From AV80 sp035536995 (GTDB lineage Bacteria > Verrucomicrobiota > Verrucomicrobiia > Chthoniobacterales > UBA10450): a DNA stretch of 64,000 nucleotides. The stretch is from the NCBI GenBank assembly GCA_035536995.1, contig DATLNB010000009.1, forward strand, positions 9,854-73,853, read 5' to 3'. Made by a program: the position numbers and the translations under genes. Shown here piece by piece: positions 24,007 to 32,557 of this stretch. Positions within the stretch are counted from its first letter, which is position 1, and the number at the start of each line of letters is the position of its first letter. Below the pieces are notes generated by a model. It did not search any database and was not told the DNA's origin. It was given only the letters and a program-made list of their open reading frames with translations.

Positions 24007-25827
24007 TCAGGTGTCGAGCACGCGGGCAGACGAAAACGCGGAAAGGTCGCGGAGTTGCTCCGTGAGGTCAAGAATTTGTTTCTGCAAAGTCACCGCCTCT
24101 CCGGTAGTCAGCCGCGGAAGTTTCATCCGGCCCTCGGCAATCTGGAGCTGACGTCGTAAAGCGGCCTGGCGGAGCCCATTCCAGAACCCTTGCGCGACTT
24201 CCAGGCCGTTCGGCGGGGCTTTCCGCAGGAGCCACGACGAAACCAGCGCCTCTTCGCCCGGGGAAAGCGTGGCCATAAAGGCGTTCAACGATGCCGGGTC
24301 CTCTGGGCGCAGGTCGGCTTCAAGAATGCGGGCGAGAATCGCGGAATCCGGAGTGTGCGAAAGCATTTCCCGCCATTCCTGGGAAAGGAGGAATGCGCGC
24401 GCATCGTCGTGGCGCAAAGCCAGAAGGCAGAGCATGGCGACGTCGTGACGCGGGGGCGGCAAGCGTTCGGGCGCGCGGGCCTCGTCGCCGTCGAACGAAA
24501 ATCGCTCCCGGCTGGGCTTGGCCAGGAGCCGATCGAAATCGGCGCGCGGCACGCCGATTCGCGCACTTGCCCGGTTCGATACCTCCCCGCGCATCAATGG
24601 GTCCTGGACCCGCCCGATCGTTTCGGCCAACCGCTGGGCAAGCTGCATTTTCGCGCCAAGCGAATCGAGGTCAGTCGCGGACGCTTCTCGCTCAATCCAC
24701 CAATCAAAAAAATCGCGGGCCCCCGCCACCTGGGTTTCGAAACTCTCTCGCCCGCGTGTTCGGACCAGCGAATCGGGATCTTCCCCGGCCGGCATTTCCG
24801 CAACTCGGACGACCAGGTTATTCTGAAGGAGCGCTTCGAGCGAACGCTCGGCAGCCTTTTGGCCGGCGGCGTCAGCATCGAAACAAAGAACGACTTCGCT
24901 GACGAAGCGCTTGAGAATCCGCGCCTGTTGCTCGGTGAACGCGGTGCCCTGCGGCGCAACCACGTTGCCGATTCCAGCCTCGAACAAGGTGATCAGGTCG
25001 AGCTGCCCTTCGCAGACAATGGCGCAATCGGCTTCGATCAAACCGCGTTTCGTTTTGTGCAGCCCGAAAAGAACCCGGCCTTTGCGAAACAGCGGCGTCT
25101 CGGGCGAGTTCACGTACTTCGCCGTTTCGGCGTCCTTGTCCAGAATCCGCCCGCTGAAGGCGATCACTTCGCCTACGTCATTGTGAATCGGGAACATGAT
25201 CCGGTTCCGGAACCGGTCATAAACTCTCTCCTCGCCGGCGGTTTCGTCGCGCCGCGCAACAAGGCCGCTTTCGAGCAATAACCGTTGCTGATAACCGCGG
25301 CCAAGCGCCCATTTCAAAAATGCGTCCCAGCTTTCGGGCGCGAAACCGATGCCCCAATCCTTGGCAATCCGTCGATCGATGCCGCGGCCTTTTAGATATT
25401 CGCGCGCCCCGGCGCCGTTGTTCCCTTTGACCAGGCCCTCGTGAAACCATTCCGCGGCTTCCGCGTGGAGCTGCAACAACGCCTTGCGCGTCTCGTGCTG
25501 CCGATCCTCTTCCCCCGCGCTGATCCCGCGTTCCTCGATCACCGGAATTCCCACCCGCTGGGCCAGCTTTTTCACCGCTGCCGGAAATTCCAAATGCTCG
25601 TAATCCATCACGAACCGGAAGACGCTCCCGCCCGCGCCGCAGCCGAAGCAGTGAAACGTCTGGCGCGAGGGACTGACGGTGAACGACGGCGTTTTCTCCT
25701 GGTGAAACGGGCAGAGGGCTTTGAAGGTCGATCCGGCGCGTTTGAGCGGGAAATAGCTGCCAATCACTTCCACAATGTCGTTCGCCGCGGCGATCTGCTC
25801 GATGGTCTGTGACGGGATCGTTCCCAT
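24007..25827 (-). CDS. dnaG: DNA primase
   Basis: This 606-residue enzyme makes RNA primers at the replication fork and interacts with DnaB helicase. The N-terminal zinc finger is CPFHQEKTPSF with HCFGCGAGG. The TOPRIM catalytic core shows CEGQLDLITLFEAG and VLCFDADAAG, giving the Glu and Asp metal ligands. A C-terminal helicase-binding region follows. The ATG at 25827 gives MGTIPSQTIEQIAAANDIVE, the standard primase beginning. It is 65 bases from the divergent nfeD-like gene and followed by rpoD, so the two replication/transcription genes probably form an operon. Confidence 0.95.
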   Translation of the reverse strand: MGTIPSQTIEQIAAANDIVEVIGSYFPLKRAGSTFKALCPFHQEKTPSFTVSPSRQTFHCFGCGAGGSVFRFVMDYEHLEFPAAVKKLAQRVGIPVIEERGISAGEEDRQHETRKALLQLHAEAAEWFHEGLVKGNNGAGAREYLKGRGIDRRIAKDWGIGFAPESWDAFLKWALGRGYQQRLLLESGLVARRDETAGEERVYDRFRNRIMFPIHNDVGEVIAFSGRILDKDAETAKYVNSPETPLFRKGRVLFGLHKTKRGLIEADCAIVCEGQLDLITLFEAGIGNVVAPQGTAFTEQQARILKRFVSEVVLCFDADAAGQKAAERSLEALLQNNLVVRVAEMPAGEDPDSLVRTRGRESFETQVAGARDFFDWWIEREASATDLDSLGAKMQLAQRLAETIGRVQDPLMRGEVSNRASARIGVPRADFDRLLAKPSRERFSFDGDEARAPERLPPPRHDVAMLCLLALRHDDARAFLLSQEWREMLSHTPDSAILARILEADLRPEDPASLNAFMATLSPGEEALVSSWLLRKAPPNGLEVAQGFWNGLRQAALRRQLQIAEGRMKLPRLTTGEAVTLQKQILDLTEQLRDLSAFSSARVLDT

Positions 25828-25892
25828 GAGATTTACTTTTCGCTCGTGTTGCTTTCCCGGGCGATTCAAATTAAGCGAGAAGCGCTTCTTTG

Positions 25893-27293
25893 ATGAGAAT
25901 TTTGTTCCGCCTTCTGCTGCTCGGCCTGCTCGTGGGGATGGCAACCCAGCGGGTTGAAGGGCGTGACGTTATCCGAAAAGGCGACGTCGTGGTCGTGCCC
26001 CTGGATGGGGAAGTTTCGCCGGCCATGCATTTGTTTCTGCGCCGCGCTATCAAGGTGGCGGAAAGCAGCGGCGCGGCCGCCATCGTCATTGAGATGAACA
26101 CCTACGGCGGCCGGCTCGATTCAGCCGCGGACATCACCGGGGTGTTGAACCGGACCACTGTGCCGACCTACACCTTTATTAACACAAACGCCGGTTCCGC
26201 CGGCTCGCTCATCGCCCTCGCGACGCGGCACATTTACATGTCGCCGGTCAGCGCGATCGGCGCGGCCGCTCCCGTCCAAGCGAGCGGTGCGGATCTGCCG
26301 GTCACGGTAAAAGAAAAGACGCTCTCCTATTGGTCGGCGCTGGTTCGCAATTCCGCGACCCGCAACGGCCATAACCCGGACATCGGCGAAGCGTTCATGG
26401 ACAAGGAAAAAGAAGTAAAGATCGGCGACCGCGTTGTTCATCCAAAAGGAACGCTGCTGACCCTGAACGCGCAGGAAGCGACGGAGTTGATCAACGGCAA
26501 ACCGTTGCTGGCCGCCGGGATCGTGGAGTCCGTTGGCGACCTCGCTAAAAAGGCAGGGCTTCCCGGCAGCGTGATCGCGATGCAACCGAGCGGTTTCGAG
26601 CGGCTCGCTTTCTGGATAACGGCACTCGCGCCGCTGCTTTTGTTACTCGCGATTATCTGCGCTTACATCGAGTTCAAGATCCCCGGAGTCAGCATGCCCG
26701 GGATCATCGCGGCAATCTGTTTCGGTCTCTTTTTCGCCGGGCATTACCTGGCGGGCCTCGCCGGTTGGGAGGTCGTGGCGCTTTTTGTTCTTGGGCTCGT
26801 TTTCGTTTTCATCGAGATCCTGTTCTTCGCGCATTCCACAATCGTCTTCGGCGTGGTTGGCGTGTTGATGATGCTGGCCTCTCTCCTGTGGGCGATGATC
26901 GATCGTTATCCCGGAGAGACGATTTTCCCGACCGGCGACATGCTTGCGACTCCGCTACGCAACCTTTTCATCACCCTGATCGCATCCGTCGGCGTGATCA
27001 TGATTCTCGCGCGTTACCTGCCCGAAACCAGTCTTTACCGCCGCTTCGCTTTGATGACGACGAATCCGCCGGGACCGTCGCTCGCCGGGGTGCCGCGGGA
27101 ATTCGCCACCGCCCTCGAACTGACCCCGGGCATGCGCGGTATCGCGCAAACGACATTGCGCCCGAGCGGCAAGGCCCGTTTCGACGAGCACGTGGTTGAC
27201 GTTGTCACCGATGGCGAATTCATCGCCGCCGAGACGCCCATAACCGTCACCCAGAAGGACGGGATGCGGGTCGTCGTGAAGCAGGCTGGTTGA
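25893..27293 (+). CDS. NfeD-family membrane serine protease, ClpP-class
   Basis: This 466-residue protein has a signal peptide (residues 1-25) and a ClpP/crotonase-type protease domain. VVVVPLDGEVSPAMHLFL, IEMNTYGGRLDSAADI and NTNAGSAGSLIALA carry the nucleophile Ser. A partner Lys is expected in the following helical region (FMDKEKEVKIGDR). After about residue 230 come four to five membrane helices and a C-terminal NfeD OB-fold-like domain (ELTPGMRGIAQTTLRPSGKA). These proteins are thought to cut membrane partners such as stomatin/flotillin-like proteins. No such partner gene is next to it. A TTG one codon earlier could also serve as start. Confidence 0.85.
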   Translation: MRILFRLLLLGLLVGMATQRVEGRDVIRKGDVVVVPLDGEVSPAMHLFLRRAIKVAESSGAAAIVIEMNTYGGRLDSAADITGVLNRTTVPTYTFINTNAGSAGSLIALATRHIYMSPVSAIGAAAPVQASGADLPVTVKEKTLSYWSALVRNSATRNGHNPDIGEAFMDKEKEVKIGDRVVHPKGTLLTLNAQEATELINGKPLLAAGIVESVGDLAKKAGLPGSVIAMQPSGFERLAFWITALAPLLLLLAIICAYIEFKIPGVSMPGIIAAICFGLFFAGHYLAGLAGWEVVALFVLGLVFVFIEILFFAHSTIVFGVVGVLMMLASLLWAMIDRYPGETIFPTGDMLATPLRNLFITLIASVGVIMILARYLPETSLYRRFALMTTNPPGPSLAGVPREFATALELTPGMRGIAQTTLRPSGKARFDEHVVDVVTDGEFIAAETPITVTQKDGMRVVVKQAG

Positions 27294-27313
27294 TCGCCAG
27301 CGGAAGTCGTTCG

Positions 27314-28117
27314 CTAGCGCAGAAACATTGGCCCGACCACGTGAGCGATAAAGTCTGAAGCGAAATGGGCCAGCATCGCGGCTTCAAACCCGCGTTTCCA
27401 GGTCAGGTAACCAAAAACAAGCGCGGCCAGGCCGGTCGGCAACAGGACAGCCGTAAGGACGATCGGCGTTAACGGCATCAGCGTTTTCGCGGCGGAGAGA
27501 TGTGCGGCCCCGTAAATGAGAGCGACGATAATGTTGGCTGTCCAAAACATAGCGGCAGCCGGGGAACTCGCGGAGGAGCGCGTCACTTTCTTGAAGAGCC
27601 AGATGACGAGCGACAAAAGAAAAAGGCGCATGACGATCTCGATATTGATCGCCCCGTAAAAACAGATCAGGAATCGTTTCCAGATCGGGAGCGCAGCTTC
27701 CGCCTGCACCGGCCACGCCGGAATGAGCGGCAGGAAAACCACGAAATACAAAAGGGAAATAATCACGCCAACCGCCAACCCCCAGAGAAGCGGAATGCCG
27801 AGCCAGCCCCTGGGGTAGGGATCGTGGCGCGAATAAAGCCAGGCGCGCAGAATGGGCGTTTCGATCCCGGCCTTGCGCGCAAGCAGGATTGCCAGAGCGA
27901 CAATGCCGCCGAAGACAAAGGTGCTTTGCAGCAACTGCACGGCGACCAGCATCGGCAACGGGATGGTCAACGGTTCGCGTGCAACGAGGTTGCGATAAAG
28001 CGAGTAAACGTAAGGGAGAGCTGCGGCGAAGGCGAAGAAACAGGCGACGGTCAGGACCCAGAAAGTTTTCCACGGATAACCGGGCGAGGTCGTCCTGCGC
28101 GATGGGCTCGTTTCCAT
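27314..28117 (-). CDS. CPBP-like intramembrane protease-family protein
   Basis: This 267-residue protein has about seven membrane helices. CPBP (Abi/CAAX) intramembrane metalloproteases carry EExxxR, FxxxH and HxxxN/D motifs. Here the corresponding positions read IEIVMR, so the first Glu is Ile and the second is kept. YGAAH and AHFASD hold the His positions. Activity is therefore uncertain. An N-terminal Ser/Thr/Arg-rich cytoplasmic stretch precedes helix one. It converges on the nfeD-like gene with a 20-base gap. The substrate is unknown. Confidence 0.6.
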   Translation of the reverse strand: METSPSRRTTSPGYPWKTFWVLTVACFFAFAAALPYVYSLYRNLVAREPLTIPLPMLVAVQLLQSTFVFGGIVALAILLARKAGIETPILRAWLYSRHDPYPRGWLGIPLLWGLAVGVIISLLYFVVFLPLIPAWPVQAEAALPIWKRFLICFYGAINIEIVMRLFLLSLVIWLFKKVTRSSASSPAAAMFWTANIIVALIYGAAHLSAAKTLMPLTPIVLTAVLLPTGLAALVFGYLTWKRGFEAAMLAHFASDFIAHVVGPMFLR

Positions 28118-28195
28118 ATTGCCGCGGCCGCTGGCTCGGCGTTACAAATCTGCCGAATGCTGCCGAGTGCAAACTGAATAAGCATCGCACCTGCC

Positions 28196-28828
28196 ATGTT
28201 TGGAATTCATGACTTCGCCCTGTTCGTCACCACCGGCATTTTGCTCAACCTGACGCCCGGTCCGGACACGCTCTACATCCTTGGGCGGAGCGTCGCCCAT
28301 GGCCGCCGCGCCGGAGTCGCCTCCGCGCTCGGGATTTCAGTCGGCAGTATCTTTCATACCTGCGCGGCCGCGCTCGGTCTCTCCGCCTTCCTTGCCACTT
28401 CCGCGTGGGCTTTCACCTTTGTGAAATTGGCCGGCGCCGCTTACCTGATCTTTCTTGGCGTTCGCGCTCTTTTCGAACGGCAGAACGAGCTAGCCCTCCC
28501 GGGCCACTTTCGCCAGGGCGGAGCGGCCGCCGCTTTTCGCCAGGGCGTTCTCACGAACATTCTCAACCCGAAGGTCGCCCTCTTCTTCCTCGCCTTCCTC
28601 CCTCAATTCATCGACGCCACGACGCCGGGCAAGACCGCGGCGTTTCTCCTCCTTGGCCTGACGTTCGTGATCACCGGCACGATCTGGTGCCTGGTGCTTG
28701 CGTGGTTCTCGAGCGCCTTCAGCGCCCGTCTGCGGGAGAATCATACCATGACCGCGCTCCTCAACCGCGCGGTCGGCTCGCTCTTTATTTTTCTTGGAGT
28801 GCGATTAGCCGTGGCGGCCAGACGATAG
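28196..28828 (+). CDS. LysE/RhtB family amino acid exporter
   Basis: This 210-residue inner-membrane exporter has six predicted helices. NLTPGPDTLYILGRSVAHGR is the LysE/RhtB signature in helix one and its loop. GVLTNILNPKVALFFLAFLP is the second conserved block, containing the NPK motif. Such transporters export lysine, threonine, homoserine or homoserine lactone; the cargo here is unknown. There is no linked LysR-type regulator. A CATCCCGAGCGC palindromic repeat follows the stop. Confidence 0.87.
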   Translation: MFGIHDFALFVTTGILLNLTPGPDTLYILGRSVAHGRRAGVASALGISVGSIFHTCAAALGLSAFLATSAWAFTFVKLAGAAYLIFLGVRALFERQNELALPGHFRQGGAAAAFRQGVLTNILNPKVALFFLAFLPQFIDATTPGKTAAFLLLGLTFVITGTIWCLVLAWFSSAFSARLRENHTMTALLNRAVGSLFIFLGVRLAVAARR

Positions 28829-28840
28829 CTGCTCTGCATT

Positions 28841-28892
28841 CCTCTTGTCATCCCGAGCGCAGCAAAGCGAAGTCGAAGGATGACAATAGAGG
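28841..28892. repeat. TTGTCATCCCGAGCGCAGC inverted repeat
   Basis: CCTCTTGTCATCCCGAGCGC is mirrored by GTCGAAGGATGACAATAGAG. This style of dispersed element is common in bacterial genomes of several phyla. Confidence 0.6.
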
Positions 28893-28927
28893 GGATGAGT
28901 CGCGGGCGCCTTGCAAATCCCGCGGCG

Positions 28928-28944
28928 GAGCGCTCGATCCACCT
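28928..28944. repeat. 17-base motif shared with 52577-52593
   Basis: GAGCGCTCGATCCACCT here is the exact reverse complement of AGGTGGATCGAGCGCTC at 52577-52593. It overlaps the thiS stop codon. Confidence 0.6.
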
Positions 28945-29146
28945 ATCCCCCCGCAACAACGCGGACAAACTCGACGCGGTCACCTTCTTTGATCGGGCGA
29001 TCCGTCCACTCGCGTTGATGCAAGGCAGTCAGGTTATGCTCGATCAGCACGCTATTCGGCGCCAAACCATACCTCGCGGCGAGCTCAGCCACGCTCGTTA
29101 GGCCATCGTCAATGTCGGCCGGCTCTCCGTTCACCCAGATCTTCAT
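28943..29146 (-). CDS. thiS: Sulfur carrier protein ThiS
   Basis: This is a 67-residue ubiquitin-like protein. Its C-terminal Gly-Gly (VRVVAGG) is adenylated by ThiF and carries the thiocarboxylate sulfur for the thiazole ring of thiamine. MKIWVNGEPADID, NSVLIEHNLTALHQREW and EGDRVEFVRVVAGG fit the beta-grasp fold. It overlaps thiH by 4 bases, with thiH upstream, so the two are translationally coupled. thiG, the thiazole synthase that usually sits between or beside them, is not in the window. The stop TAG is inside a dispersed repeat sequence shared with 52.6 kb. Confidence 0.9.
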   Translation of the reverse strand: MKIWVNGEPADIDDGLTSVAELAARYGLAPNSVLIEHNLTALHQREWTDRPIKEGDRVEFVRVVAGG

Positions 29147-30267
29147 TGGGCTGCCAGGGCTGTATCCCAGTCTTTCCAGACCGGTTCGATCCCGCGCCGC
29201 TCCAGGGACGCCGCTACTTCAGCCGCAGAGCGCTCGTCGCTGATCTCGAACTGTCCGGTCGCCAGCTGGTCTTCGCCGTTCTCAAATTCCGGCGCGACGA
29301 TTCTGCCGCGCACCGTTCGATGCAGCTCTTCCGCGCCCTGCCCGGTGTACCCACCCGGCTCCGTATGGCTGCCCGCGCTCATCATTGTCACTCCGAGCGG
29401 GACAAGGGCGTCACGTAATGCCGCGCGTTCCCGCGTGCTCAGCACAATCCCTACTTCCGGAAAACAAATACGATAGGCGCAGATCAACTGCGCCAGCTCG
29501 CGGTCGCTCATCGAGAAGGGAGGCTGAAATTCACCCGCGGCCGGGCGAAGGCGCGGCAAGCTCACGCTAAGTTGCGCCTGCCAGCAACGCTTCAACAGAT
29601 AATCCACGTGCGCGGCCAGGCTGATCGCTTCGTCCTGCCAGCGACAAAGCCCGAAAAGCGCGCCGATCCCGAGGCGCCGGAATCCGGCGGCATACCCGCG
29701 TTCGGCACAATCCAGCCGCCAGTTAAAATCGCGTTTCGGGCCCGCGGTGTGAAGCTCGGCGTAGTTCTCCCGGTTATAGGTCTCCTGGTAAACCACCAGG
29801 CCGTCCGCGCCCCCTTCGACAATCGGACGGTAATCCTCCGTTTCCATCGGCCCCACCTCGATGGAGATCGACGAGAACGCCGGGGCCAGCGCCCGAACGC
29901 AATCAACCAGATAATTCTCGCTCACAAACTTCGGATGTTCGCCCGCTACTAACAGGACATGCCGGAATCCTTCGGCCGCCAGGTGCCGCCCTTCCGCAAC
30001 AACCTGTTGAACGTTCAACGTCACCCGCAGGATCGGGTTATCCCTCGAAAATCCGCAGTAACGGCAGTTGTTGATGCACTCGTTCGACAAATAAAGCGGC
30101 GCGAAGAGCCGCATTGTGCGCCCGAAATTCTTCAACGTCAGCGCGTGTGCTTCCTGGGCGAGCGACTCGAGCTGCGCATCCGTTTGGGGCGCGATTAGCG
30201 TCTCGAAACGCCGAAGCAGAGGCGATTTCCGGAGCGGTAAATTGTCTAATTCCTGCGCGAACGACAT
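29143..30267 (-). CDS. thiH: 2-iminoacetate synthase ThiH
   Basis: This 374-residue radical-SAM enzyme splits tyrosine to 2-iminoacetate and p-cresol for thiamine thiazole formation. The radical-SAM cluster motif CINNCRYCGF (CxxxCxxC) lies near residue 64. VGPMETEDYRPIVEGGADGL, VVYQETYNRENYAELH and KRDFNWRLDCAERGYAAGFR are typical ThiH blocks. GSHTEPGGYTGQG near the end also fits the family. No TPP riboswitch was recognised in the short 50-base gap upstream. This organism apparently uses the anaerobic tyrosine-based route rather than ThiO. Confidence 0.92.
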   Translation of the reverse strand: MSFAQELDNLPLRKSPLLRRFETLIAPQTDAQLESLAQEAHALTLKNFGRTMRLFAPLYLSNECINNCRYCGFSRDNPILRVTLNVQQVVAEGRHLAAEGFRHVLLVAGEHPKFVSENYLVDCVRALAPAFSSISIEVGPMETEDYRPIVEGGADGLVVYQETYNRENYAELHTAGPKRDFNWRLDCAERGYAAGFRRLGIGALFGLCRWQDEAISLAAHVDYLLKRCWQAQLSVSLPRLRPAAGEFQPPFSMSDRELAQLICAYRICFPEVGIVLSTRERAALRDALVPLGVTMMSAGSHTEPGGYTGQGAEELHRTVRGRIVAPEFENGEDQLATGQFEISDERSAAEVAASLERRGIEPVWKDWDTALAAQ

Positions 30268-30317
30268 CGAGCCAATGTCGCTCCCGCCCTGCGCTTCCGC
30301 AATCGGACTTCGACGTC

Positions 30318-31280
30318 CTATCGCACCTGCAAGGCCTGCATTACGGCACGATCGATCGTCCCCGTCACAGGCAGGCCGCGATCGCGCTGATAACGTCGCA
30401 GGGCATTGCGAGTCGCAGGGCCGAGATCGCCGTCGATCGGCCCGTCGTAATAACCCTCCCGGGCGAGCGCACTCTGGATTTCGCTCACCCGCGCGTCGCT
30501 CTCGTAAGCCGGCTCCGTTGTATAGGAACTCTGAGCGTACTCGTCCGCCGCGTAACTATCGTCGTAATAGGTGGTGCTGTAATACGGGCTATAGGGATGG
30601 TAACCGTATCCGTAGCTGTAGGGGTACCAGAAGAAAGGCTCGTAAACGATCCAGACGTTGTTCCGGAAATGGCAACGCCGCCCGCGCCACCAATGATCGC
30701 GCCGCCTGTCCCAATGCCGATTCCAGTTCGCGCCGTAACGAGCGACCTCCCGCTCCCGATCCAGGCGCGGTCCGCGACGGTCGCCGGTTCCATTCGGGTT
30801 GAAGCGGGAACGGTTGTAGGTCGCGGAATTGAAATCTGTGGTGCGGCTGCCGTTAACTCGTCCCGGGATTCTCGTGGCGTCGGGATTTCGGAAACGTGTC
30901 GCGCCGGAAAAGCGCGGACCCGCCGCAACCGCGCTGCTGCGATTGTTGAACCGCGGCGCGGCAGAGAACTGCGCGGCTGAATTGAACCGGGCGGTGCTCC
31001 TGAAAGTAGCCGGCGGATTCGAGAAACGCCGCGGTCCACTGCTAAAATTGCGGGGCCCGCTGCTAAAGTGCCGGGGGCCGCTCGAGAAATTTCGTGGCCC
31101 GCTCGAGAAACTTCGAGGCGCGCTGCTGAAGCTGCGACTTGGCGCCGAGAAATGAGCCGTTGGTGCCGAAAAACGGGGTTCTCCGCTAAAAGAGCGTCCG
31201 CTGCTCCTGCCCGCCTCAGCCGTTTGGACCAGGGCAAACCCGGCCGTGATTGCGATCCCAAGTGTGCCGATAGTTTTCAT
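30318..31280 (-). CDS. Secreted peptidoglycan-binding protein with Ser/Phe heptad repeats
   Basis: This 320-residue exported protein has a signal peptide at residues 1-23. Residues about 45-90 are seven-residue tandem units (SFSSAPR, SFSSGPR, NFSSGPR, HFSSGPR, NFSSGPR). Next is a basic Asn/Arg-rich region, then an aromatic Tyr-rich segment (FFWYPYSYGYGYHPYSP). The C-terminal domain (about 265-320) is PG_binding_1: IQSALAREGYYDGPIDGDLG and RNALRRYQRDRGLPVTG. It is probably a cell-wall or envelope surface protein. Repeat number may vary between strains. Function beyond wall binding is unknown. Confidence 0.75.
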   Translation of the reverse strand: MKTIGTLGIAITAGFALVQTAEAGRSSGRSFSGEPRFSAPTAHFSAPSRSFSSAPRSFSSGPRNFSSGPRHFSSGPRNFSSGPRRFSNPPATFRSTARFNSAAQFSAAPRFNNRSSAVAAGPRFSGATRFRNPDATRIPGRVNGSRTTDFNSATYNRSRFNPNGTGDRRGPRLDREREVARYGANWNRHWDRRRDHWWRGRRCHFRNNVWIVYEPFFWYPYSYGYGYHPYSPYYSTTYYDDSYAADEYAQSSYTTEPAYESDARVSEIQSALAREGYYDGPIDGDLGPATRNALRRYQRDRGLPVTGTIDRAVMQALQVR

Positions 31281-31376
31281 CTCAAGAAGCGCGCCTTTCT
31301 ACGCCGAACAAGTTCTAGCAACCGCAACGCGGGACGAAAAGAAAATTCTGTGCTGCCGCGCCCCGCTCCGCCCGCG

Positions 31377-31952
31377 CTAACTGCGAGTTCGGCGCACATC
31401 CTGCACGATCGAGATCGGAGACGGCGCCCAATCCATTAATGCCTTTTCCATTTCCGGCCCGTTGTCCTTTAACCATGCGCTCATTTCATCACCAATTTTC
31501 GCGCCGTAAATTCGGTGGGAATAAATCACCGCGCAGCCAGTGCCGTCCACCAATCTGATTCGCGCGAAGACCGCCTCAATGAAGTCCGGACGGCCGAATA
31601 CTACAGCGATGAAATGTTCCGCCGGCCGGTCTGATGTCCGGGGACGCGAATCGGTTTTCAGGACTTTCGCCTGCGCGTTTTTGTAATTGGCCAGGACAGC
31701 GTTGGCGGTGACGGCAAGCGCGTCGCCGTCGTGGACATCCGGGTAAACATTGATCGTCACCATGTCGGCCCATTTTTCCAGGTCTTCCTGGCCCGCGGGC
31801 GTGAATTCATGCTGATCGTTCTGGGACCAGCGATGGAAGTAATCAACCGACCGCAGAACGAACGCGCGCTTTTCGTTCGGCGCAGCCGCCGCGTCTAACG
31901 AGAGAAAGCCTGCAACAAAAGAAAGGAGGATCAGGCCGCAGATGGATCGCAT
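31377..31952 (-). CDS. Exported protein of unknown function
   Basis: This 191-residue protein has a clear signal peptide (MRSICGLILLSFVAGFLSLD, cleavage near AAAA|P). The mature part is mixed alpha/beta with EDLEKWADMVTINVYPDVHD and a Phe-rich core (HFIAVVFGRPDFIEAVFARI). SYGAKIGDEMSA-like HRIYGAKIGDEMSAWLKDNG is near the C-terminus. No enzyme motif is seen. It stands alone between the peptidoglycan-binding protein and the GntR operon, reading away from the latter. Confidence 0.55.
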   Translation of the reverse strand: MRSICGLILLSFVAGFLSLDAAAAPNEKRAFVLRSVDYFHRWSQNDQHEFTPAGQEDLEKWADMVTINVYPDVHDGDALAVTANAVLANYKNAQAKVLKTDSRPRTSDRPAEHFIAVVFGRPDFIEAVFARIRLVDGTGCAVIYSHRIYGAKIGDEMSAWLKDNGPEMEKALMDWAPSPISIVQDVRRTRS

Positions 31953-32039
31953 GGCGCGATTCTGCGCCGAAGTCGCGGCTGCCGCGACAAATTTTAGTCA
32001 CCGGCCACGGCGTAACGCCTTGCGGTCCGAACGGGGGGC

Positions 32040-32090
32040 CAAAAAAATTCAAAAAAAGTTCTTGCCGGTCCTGGGGTAGTGTTATACATA
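32040..32090 (+). promoter_or_regulatory. Sigma-70-type promoter of the YtrA operon
   Basis: A-rich tract 32040-32057 resembles an UP element. TTGCCG at 32062-32067 is the -35 element. A 17-base spacer leads to TACATA at 32085-32090 as the -10. The operator palindrome overlaps the -10, so repressor binding would block polymerase. Confidence 0.6.
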
Positions 32091-32103
32091 ACTATATCAC
32101 TAC
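32076..32103. promoter_or_regulatory. Palindromic operator for the GntR/YtrA regulator
   Basis: GTAGTGTTATA and TATATCACTAC form 11-base arms with one mismatch and a 6-base centre (CATAAC). The site overlaps the promoter -10 and lies about 65 bases before the regulator's ATG, fitting autorepression. Confidence 0.7.
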
Positions 32104-32167
32104 ATGAGAGGCACCCATCACATCACCCAGCGCGCGCCTCATCGGAAAGGACCGGCCCGGCCTCAGG

Positions 32168-32554
32168 ATGAACCGTGAATGGAACGATAGTCAGCCGATC
32201 TATCGCCAGCTCCGCGACCGGGGAGTTCATATGATTCTTGATGGCGTCCTCAAGGAAGGCGACCCCCTCCCGTCGGTCCGCAACGTCGCGGCGGAATACC
32301 GCGTCAATCCCCTCACCGTCCTCAAGGCCTACCAGGAATTGGTCGACGAAGAACTCGTCGAAACCCGGCGTGGGCTCGGAATGTTCGTCAGGGCCGGCGC
32401 GCGCCAGCAGTTGATGAAGGGCGAGCGCGAAAAATTTCTCACTGAAGAGTGGCCGCGCATCGCCGCCACGATCGAGCGGCTCGGGTTGACCGAGAAAGAA
32501 CTCGAGACGGCGGCCCAACGCGCGCGCTCGAAAAAAACCAAGGAGGCGCGCTAA
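32168..32554 (+). CDS. GntR family transcriptional regulator, YtrA subfamily
   Basis: The protein has 128 residues. A winged-helix DNA-binding domain (residues about 1-75) has PIYRQLRDRGVHMILDGVLK and PSVRNVAAEYRVNPLTVLKA, with the recognition helix VNPLTVLKAYQEL. A short YtrA-type dimerisation tail follows, with LTEEWPRIAATIERLGLTEK, instead of the large effector domain of other GntR classes. YtrA members normally repress ABC transporter operons and respond to cell-wall or membrane-active compounds. It is the first gene of the array, 3 bases before the ABC ATPase, behind an operator-bearing promoter. Confidence 0.88.
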   Translation: MNREWNDSQPIYRQLRDRGVHMILDGVLKEGDPLPSVRNVAAEYRVNPLTVLKAYQELVDEELVETRRGLGMFVRAGARQQLMKGEREKFLTEEWPRIAATIERLGLTEKELETAAQRARSKKTKEAR

Positions 32555-32557
32555 GCC

